Below, one piece after another: positions 49,472 through 53,448 of a stretch of 53,448 nt of DNA (positions are counted from its first letter, which is position 1; every line of letters starts with the position of its first letter). A program made the position numbers and the translations under genes. Source of the stretch: Pseudopedobacter sp039918235. GTDB lineage: Bacteria > Bacteroidota > Bacteroidia > Sphingobacteriales > Sphingobacteriaceae. Below the pieces are notes generated by a model, which worked only from the letters and a program-made list of their open reading frames with translations, was not told where the DNA came from and made no database searches. The stretch is taken from contig JBDSHZ010000017.1 of assembly GCA_039918235.1 (NCBI GenBank), forward strand, positions 1-53,448, given 5' to 3'.

Positions 49472-51973
49472 ATGGCGTTCAATCACAATTTTTATATGAG
49501 CAATTTCGATCCATTCGATTTTAACCAAGCATTACCATTAATAAATGAAGATACCGAATTTTTTCCGCTGATGTCTCAGGAAGATGAGGAAGAAATGAAC
49601 AATGAGCAAACTCCGGAAATATTGGCCATTCTTCCATTGAGAAATACTGTTCTTTTTCCTGGAGTAGTGATTCCTATCACCGTAGGAAGGGATAAATCCA
49701 TCAAACTGATTAAAGATGCCTACAAAGGAGATAAAACTATTGGAGTAGTTTCTCAGAAAGATGTTAGCATAGAAGACCCTACTTTTACAGATTTAAATAC
49801 CGTAGGTACAGTAGCGGTAATTGTAAAGATGCTTCAAATGCCTGATGGCAACACCACTGTGATCATTCAGGGTAAAAATAGGTTTCAACTAATTGAGGAA
49901 GTGCAAACAGAACCTTACATGAAGGCTTCTGTGCAAAAGTTTGAAGAAATCAGACCCAAAGTTGATAAAGAATTTAAGGCGATGGTGGCATCTGTTAAAG
50001 AACTGGCGATGCAAATCATTGATTTTTCTCCAAATATCCCTTCAGAAGCAGCTATTGCAATTAAAAATATTGATAGTGTTCCTTTCCTTGTCAACTTTAT
50101 ATCCTCAAACATGAATGCTACCGTTGCGGATAAGCAATTGATGCTGGAAGTTGCTAATTTGAGGGACAGGGCAACCATGGTGCTTACTCATTTAAGTGCT
50201 GAGTTGCAGATGTTGGAATTGAAAAACCAGATCCAAAGCAAAGTAAAAGTTGATTTAGATAAACAACAAAGAGATTATTTCTTAAACCAACAGCTAAAAA
50301 CCATCCAAGAAGAATTAGGCGGCAACTCGCCGGATATGGAAGCGGATGATTTAAGAACAAAAGGGAAAAAGAAACAATGGAGTAAAGACACAGCAAATCA
50401 TTTCAATAAAGAAGTGGATAAGCTGATGAGAATGAATCCTGCTGCGGCAGATTATTCTGTGCAGATCAATTATTTAGAAGTATTGCTGGAACTTCCTTGG
50501 GCTCATTTCACAAAAGATAATTTTGATTTAAAAAGGGCAGAAAGAATCCTCGACAAAGACCATTATGGTTTAGACAAGGTTAAAAAACGTATCATAGAAT
50601 ATTTGGCTGTACTAAAGCTAAAACATAATATGAAAGCACCAATACTTTGCTTGGTTGGTCCTCCGGGAGTTGGAAAAACTTCTTTGGGGAAATCTATTGC
50701 AAAAGCTTTAGGTAGAAAATACGTGAGAATGGCTTTAGGCGGTATCAGAGACGAAGCAGAAATCCGTGGCCACCGTAAAACTTATATTGGTGCAATGCCA
50801 GGAAGAATTATCCAATCTGTAAAAAAGGCAGGTTCATCTAATCCTGTTTTTGTTTTAGATGAGATTGATAAGGTAGGAAATGATTTCCGTGGTGATCCGT
50901 CTTCTGCCTTACTGGAGGTTTTAGACCCAGAACAAAACAGTGCTTTTGTAGATAATTTTGTAGAATTAGATTACGATTTATCAAACGTGATGTTTATTGC
51001 GACAGCAAATTCCTTGAATAATATTCAGCCTGCTTTATTAGACAGGATGGAAATTATTGAGGTGAACGGTTATACCATTGAAGAAAAAGTTGAAATCGCT
51101 AAAAAGCATTTATTGCCGAAGCAGAAAGAACAGCATGGTTTAAAGGCTAAAGACATCGCTTTAAGACCAAATATTATTGAAAAAATAATTGAAGATTATA
51201 CCAGAGAATCTGGTGTTAGAAGTTTGGAAAAAACTATAGGTTCTGTTGTTCGTGGTGCGGCAACAAAAATTGCCATGGAAGAAGAATACAACACCAATTT
51301 CTCTTATGACGATGTTAAGAAAACTTTAGGGCCACCATATTACGATAAAGATGCTTATGAAGGAAACGATGTTGCAGGGGTAGTTACTGGCTTAGCGTGG
51401 ACTTCCGTTGGTGGCGATATTTTGTTTATTGAAGCGAGTTTAAGCCCCGGTAAAGGCAAAATGACTTTAACCGGAAACTTAGGCGATGTGATGAAAGAAT
51501 CTGCCGTTATTGCTTTGGCATACATCAGGGCACATTCTGAGGCTTTAGGTATTGATTACCGTTTGTTTGATCAATGGGATTTACATATCCACGTACCAGC
51601 AGGTGCAACGCCAAAAGATGGACCTTCTGCCGGGATTACCATGCTTACCGCTTTAACTTCAGTATTTACACAAAGGCAGGTGAAAAGTAATTTGGCCATG
51701 ACAGGCGAGATTACTTTAAGAGGAAAAGTATTGCCTGTAGGTGGTATTAAAGAAAAAATATTGGCTGCAAAAAGAGCAAATATTAAGGATGTGATTCTCT
51801 GCAAATCAAATGAAAAAGACATTTTAGAGATTAAAGCTGATTATATTAAAGACATGAATTTCCATTATGTTACTGATATGTTGAGCGTGATTGATCTGGC
51901 TTTGTACACCCAAAAAGTAAAAAATCACATGAATATTGTTTATAGAGAAGAAGCCAAAAAACAAGATTCTTAA
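49472..51973 (+). CDS. lon: ATP-dependent protease Lon
   Basis: This is 833 residues: N-terminal substrate domain from about 50 (ILPLRNTVLFPGVVIPITVGR), the coiled-coil region, an AAA+ domain with Walker A GPPGVGKTS at 396-404, and the C-terminal protease with S719 in DGPSAGI and K762 in GGIKEK, the Ser-Lys dyad. It degrades misfolded and regulatory proteins in the cytosol. The start is ATG 49472; ATG 49496 (MSNFDPFDFNQALP) is equally possible, as the first eight residues add nothing family-like. A possible promoter (CTTG at 49415, TACATTCG at 49437) lies upstream. A perfect terminator follows. Confidence 0.97.
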   Translation: MAFNHNFYMSNFDPFDFNQALPLINEDTEFFPLMSQEDEEEMNNEQTPEILAILPLRNTVLFPGVVIPITVGRDKSIKLIKDAYKGDKTIGVVSQKDVSIEDPTFTDLNTVGTVAVIVKMLQMPDGNTTVIIQGKNRFQLIEEVQTEPYMKASVQKFEEIRPKVDKEFKAMVASVKELAMQIIDFSPNIPSEAAIAIKNIDSVPFLVNFISSNMNATVADKQLMLEVANLRDRATMVLTHLSAELQMLELKNQIQSKVKVDLDKQQRDYFLNQQLKTIQEELGGNSPDMEADDLRTKGKKKQWSKDTANHFNKEVDKLMRMNPAAADYSVQINYLEVLLELPWAHFTKDNFDLKRAERILDKDHYGLDKVKKRIIEYLAVLKLKHNMKAPILCLVGPPGVGKTSLGKSIAKALGRKYVRMALGGIRDEAEIRGHRKTYIGAMPGRIIQSVKKAGSSNPVFVLDEIDKVGNDFRGDPSSALLEVLDPEQNSAFVDNFVELDYDLSNVMFIATANSLNNIQPALLDRMEIIEVNGYTIEEKVEIAKKHLLPKQKEQHGLKAKDIALRPNIIEKIIEDYTRESGVRSLEKTIGSVVRGAATKIAMEEEYNTNFSYDDVKKTLGPPYYDKDAYEGNDVAGVVTGLAWTSVGGDILFIEASLSPGKGKMTLTGNLGDVMKESAVIALAYIRAHSEALGIDYRLFDQWDLHIHVPAGATPKDGPSAGITMLTALTSVFTQRQVKSNLAMTGEITLRGKVLPVGGIKEKILAAKRANIKDVILCKSNEKDILEIKADYIKDMNFHYVTDMLSVIDLALYTQKVKNHMNIVYREEAKKQDS

Positions 51974-51997
51974 TGAAGTTAAATAATAGTAATTTTG

Positions 51998-52023
51998 AGG
52001 CCGAACCCAATTCGGCCTTTTTT
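51998..52023 (+). terminator. Intrinsic terminator of lon, U-tract touching the next ATG
   Basis: An 8-bp stem (51998-52005 AGGCCGAA pairing with 52011-52018) with a 5-nt loop is followed by TTTTT at 52019-52023. The next gene's ATG is at 52024 with no gap. Confidence 0.88.
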
Positions 52024-53013
52024 ATGCGTTTTTCAATTTTTACCTTTTTTTTATTTTTACTTGCTTCTAATTTAGTTTTTAGCCAATCCAAAACTTATAA
52101 AAGCGAGTTAGGTTTTAAAAGTGAAAACGACTCTTTTTTGGGCACAGGTCAGGATAGGTATTATACCAATGGCTTGTTTATCACTTTTAAAAAAGCAATG
52201 GAAAGCGAAACTCATTTTGACTCCGTTTACCTCAGTAAAAATCCAGATGCTCCTATTCAGGTGAAAAAAATATGGAGCGCAAGCATTGGCCAGTACATGT
52301 ACAATGCGCAAGCTGGTAGAATTTCTAATATCTCTTTTGTAGACCGTCCATTTGCAACCTACTTATATGCTGCAGGTTCTTTACAGGTTTTGAAATCTAA
52401 TGAAAATACAGGGAGATTATCTTTACAAGTTGGCACTGTTGGTCCTTCGGCAGGTGGCAAAGCAGTTCAGGAATTGATCCATAAAACTTTTGGCTTTTAT
52501 GATATAAAAGGTTGGGAATATCAGGTAAAAGATGAAATTGGCTTTAATGCTGTACTGAATCTAAATTATTTTTTAAATAGATCTGCAACCAAAACAATCG
52601 ACTTTTCTTTACCAATTGATATTTATTTAGGAAATACTTACAGTGGCTTAAGTGCAGGAATTTTATTTAGAACTGGTATTTTAAATCCGCTTTACCATTC
52701 GGTTGCCACTCAAAGTAATGTGAGCACTTATCAGGAAGCTGGAGTAAATGAAAAGGAGTTTTACTTTTTTTTAAAACCAACATTAAATTTTGTTGCTTAC
52801 GATGCAACCATTAGCGGAGGTTTATTTAGGAAAGACAAAGGACCCGTTACTTTTACAACCAATCCGTTAGTTTTTTCACAAGAGATAGGAATTGCTTATG
52901 CCAAGAAAAGATGGACCGTAGATTTTTCTGTGATTTTTAAAACTAAGGAGGAAAAAGCGATGATTCATTCTCATCAGTATGGTTCAGTAGATTTATTTTA
53001 TAGATTTAATTAG
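52024..53013 (+). CDS. Lipid A deacylase LpxR family protein
   Basis: This is 329 residues. MRFSIFTFFLFLLASNLVFSQ is a clean signal peptide. The mature protein has the LpxR/DUF2219 features: N35-D36 in SENDSFLG, the YTNGL segment with T48, and H153 in the GPSAGGKAVQELIH motif, matching the catalytic Asn, Asp, Thr/Ser and His of Salmonella LpxR. It should be an outer-membrane beta-barrel that removes the 3'-acyloxyacyl group from lipid A. A longer reading from ATG 51973 (TAATG with the lon stop) would translate the terminator hairpin and has no signal-peptide logic. How it is transcribed behind the lon terminator is unclear. Confidence 0.88.
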   Translation: MRFSIFTFFLFLLASNLVFSQSKTYKSELGFKSENDSFLGTGQDRYYTNGLFITFKKAMESETHFDSVYLSKNPDAPIQVKKIWSASIGQYMYNAQAGRISNISFVDRPFATYLYAAGSLQVLKSNENTGRLSLQVGTVGPSAGGKAVQELIHKTFGFYDIKGWEYQVKDEIGFNAVLNLNYFLNRSATKTIDFSLPIDIYLGNTYSGLSAGILFRTGILNPLYHSVATQSNVSTYQEAGVNEKEFYFFLKPTLNFVAYDATISGGLFRKDKGPVTFTTNPLVFSQEIGIAYAKKRWTVDFSVIFKTKEEKAMIHSHQYGSVDLFYRFN

Positions 53014-53016
53014 TGG

Positions 53017-53427
53017 CTAAGAATCAAAACCACTACCTCTATTTATTTTTTTGAGTGCCTGTTTCCTTTTATCATCTAATCTTTTTCTTACCGATGCTTT
53101 ACTAGGTTTTGATGGCTTTCTAGGCTTATTCTCTTTTAAACTTTCAGCAATCAATACCATTGCTTTTTTTATAACAATCGCTTTATTCCTTAATTGTGTG
53201 CGGTCTTCTTCTGCAACTAGCTGAAAAATATGTTCTTTATTAATTTTATTGGAAAGACGCATGGCGATTTTATCTTTTTCTGCATCTGTGAAAAAAGCCG
53301 AATTTCTAAAATCCCAAAGTAACTCTACTTTTGTTTCTACTTTATTTACGTTCTGCCCGCCTTTACCTCCGCTCCTAGCTGTTCTAAAGTTGAATTCCTT
53401 TTCCAGTTCTTCTGTATTGATATTCAT
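53017..53427 (-). CDS. arfB: Alternative ribosome rescue factor / peptidyl-tRNA hydrolase ArfB
   Basis: This is 136 residues with the release-factor GGQ at 23-25 (RSGGKGGQNVNK) and the family segment LSNKINKEHIFQL. There is no codon-recognition domain. The C-terminal tail is strongly basic (PRKPSKPSKASVRKRLDDKRKQALKK), as in ArfB/YaeJ, where it enters the empty mRNA channel of stalled ribosomes. It frees stalled ribosomes by hydrolysing peptidyl-tRNA. It converges on the LpxR gene with 3 bp between stops. ATG 53427 is 21 nt from the window end, so its promoter is not visible. Confidence 0.93.
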   Translation of the reverse strand: MNINTEELEKEFNFRTARSGGKGGQNVNKVETKVELLWDFRNSAFFTDAEKDKIAMRLSNKINKEHIFQLVAEEDRTQLRNKAIVIKKAMVLIAESLKENKPRKPSKPSKASVRKRLDDKRKQALKKINRGSGFDS

Positions 53428-53448
53428 AATAAAAGCTAAATTACCTAA

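Noticed and set aside
51973..52023. ATG overlapping the lon stop as start of the LpxR-type gene
   Set aside because: These 17 codons are the lon terminator hairpin, and the signal peptide starts cleanly at 52024.

Overview
The window looks like chromosome from an AT-rich Bacteroidota, most likely the Sphingobacteriaceae (Pedobacter-like). Supporting signs are DUF4290 next to murA, DUF4783, a LolC/E-like permease, many short SP-II lipoproteins, start codons without Shine-Dalgarno sequences (ATG, GTG and TTG), and repeated matches to the Bacteroidetes -7 promoter element TAnnTTTG. I see no rRNA, tRNA, CRISPR array, transposase or phage gene. Most of it is ordinary, tightly packed housekeeping sequence.

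Layout. 1-300: tandem copies of a 44-residue lipoprotein gene on the minus strand, one cut by the window edge and one frameshifted. 0.5-4.3 kb: a TPR sensor that ends after its DHp helices, then a PcrA/UvrD helicase. 4.3-6.8 kb: a short tandem repeat, a DUF4290 gene, and murA with Asp in place of the usual catalytic Cys. 6.9-8.6 kb: an FAD/NAD(P)-binding protein. 8.9-14.8 kb: a probable five-gene operon (DUF547 lipoprotein, FAD/NAD oxidoreductase, membrane polyferredoxin, two GT2 glycosyltransferases) with no function I can name. 14.8-15.3 kb: a YefM-YoeB toxin-antitoxin pair with a recognisable operator. 15.5-20.5 kb: cystathionine beta-synthase, ruvB, an unknown gene and an S8 protease. 20.6-24.8 kb: mprF (lysyl-phosphatidylglycerol synthase/flippase) converging on two tandem AcvB/VirJ-type hydrolases, a possible build-and-erase module for aminoacyl lipids. 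24.9-28.3 kb: mazG, a small lipoprotein, and an ECF sigma factor overlapping a membrane protein with a barrel-like C-terminus. 28.3-34.3 kb: LolC/E-like permease, NamZ-like muramidase (DUF1343), fmt, a class IV aminotransferase, rluD. 34.6-41.6 kb: an envelope protein, a PLP desulfhydrase/deaminase, lysine 6-aminotransferase, a CPBP protease, a probably cytosolic NlpC/P60 peptidase, a universal stress protein, pabB. 41.8-46.5 kb: amt, then the minus-strand cluster DUF4783-nadC-plsY-M48. 46.6-53.4 kb: gpmI, lon, an LpxR-type lipid A deacylase and ArfB.

Themes. Envelope lipid and peptidoglycan work recurs: murA, mprF and virJ, plsY, LpxR, NamZ and NlpC/P60. Regulation seems simple: intrinsic terminators are clear, and several housekeeping genes have a -7 box only 4 nt before the start codon, which predicts leaderless or near-leaderless mRNAs. 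The best candidates for something undescribed are the 8.9-14.8 kb redox/glycosyltransferase operon, the mprF-virJ-virJ module, the DHp-only sensor and the sigma/barrel pair.
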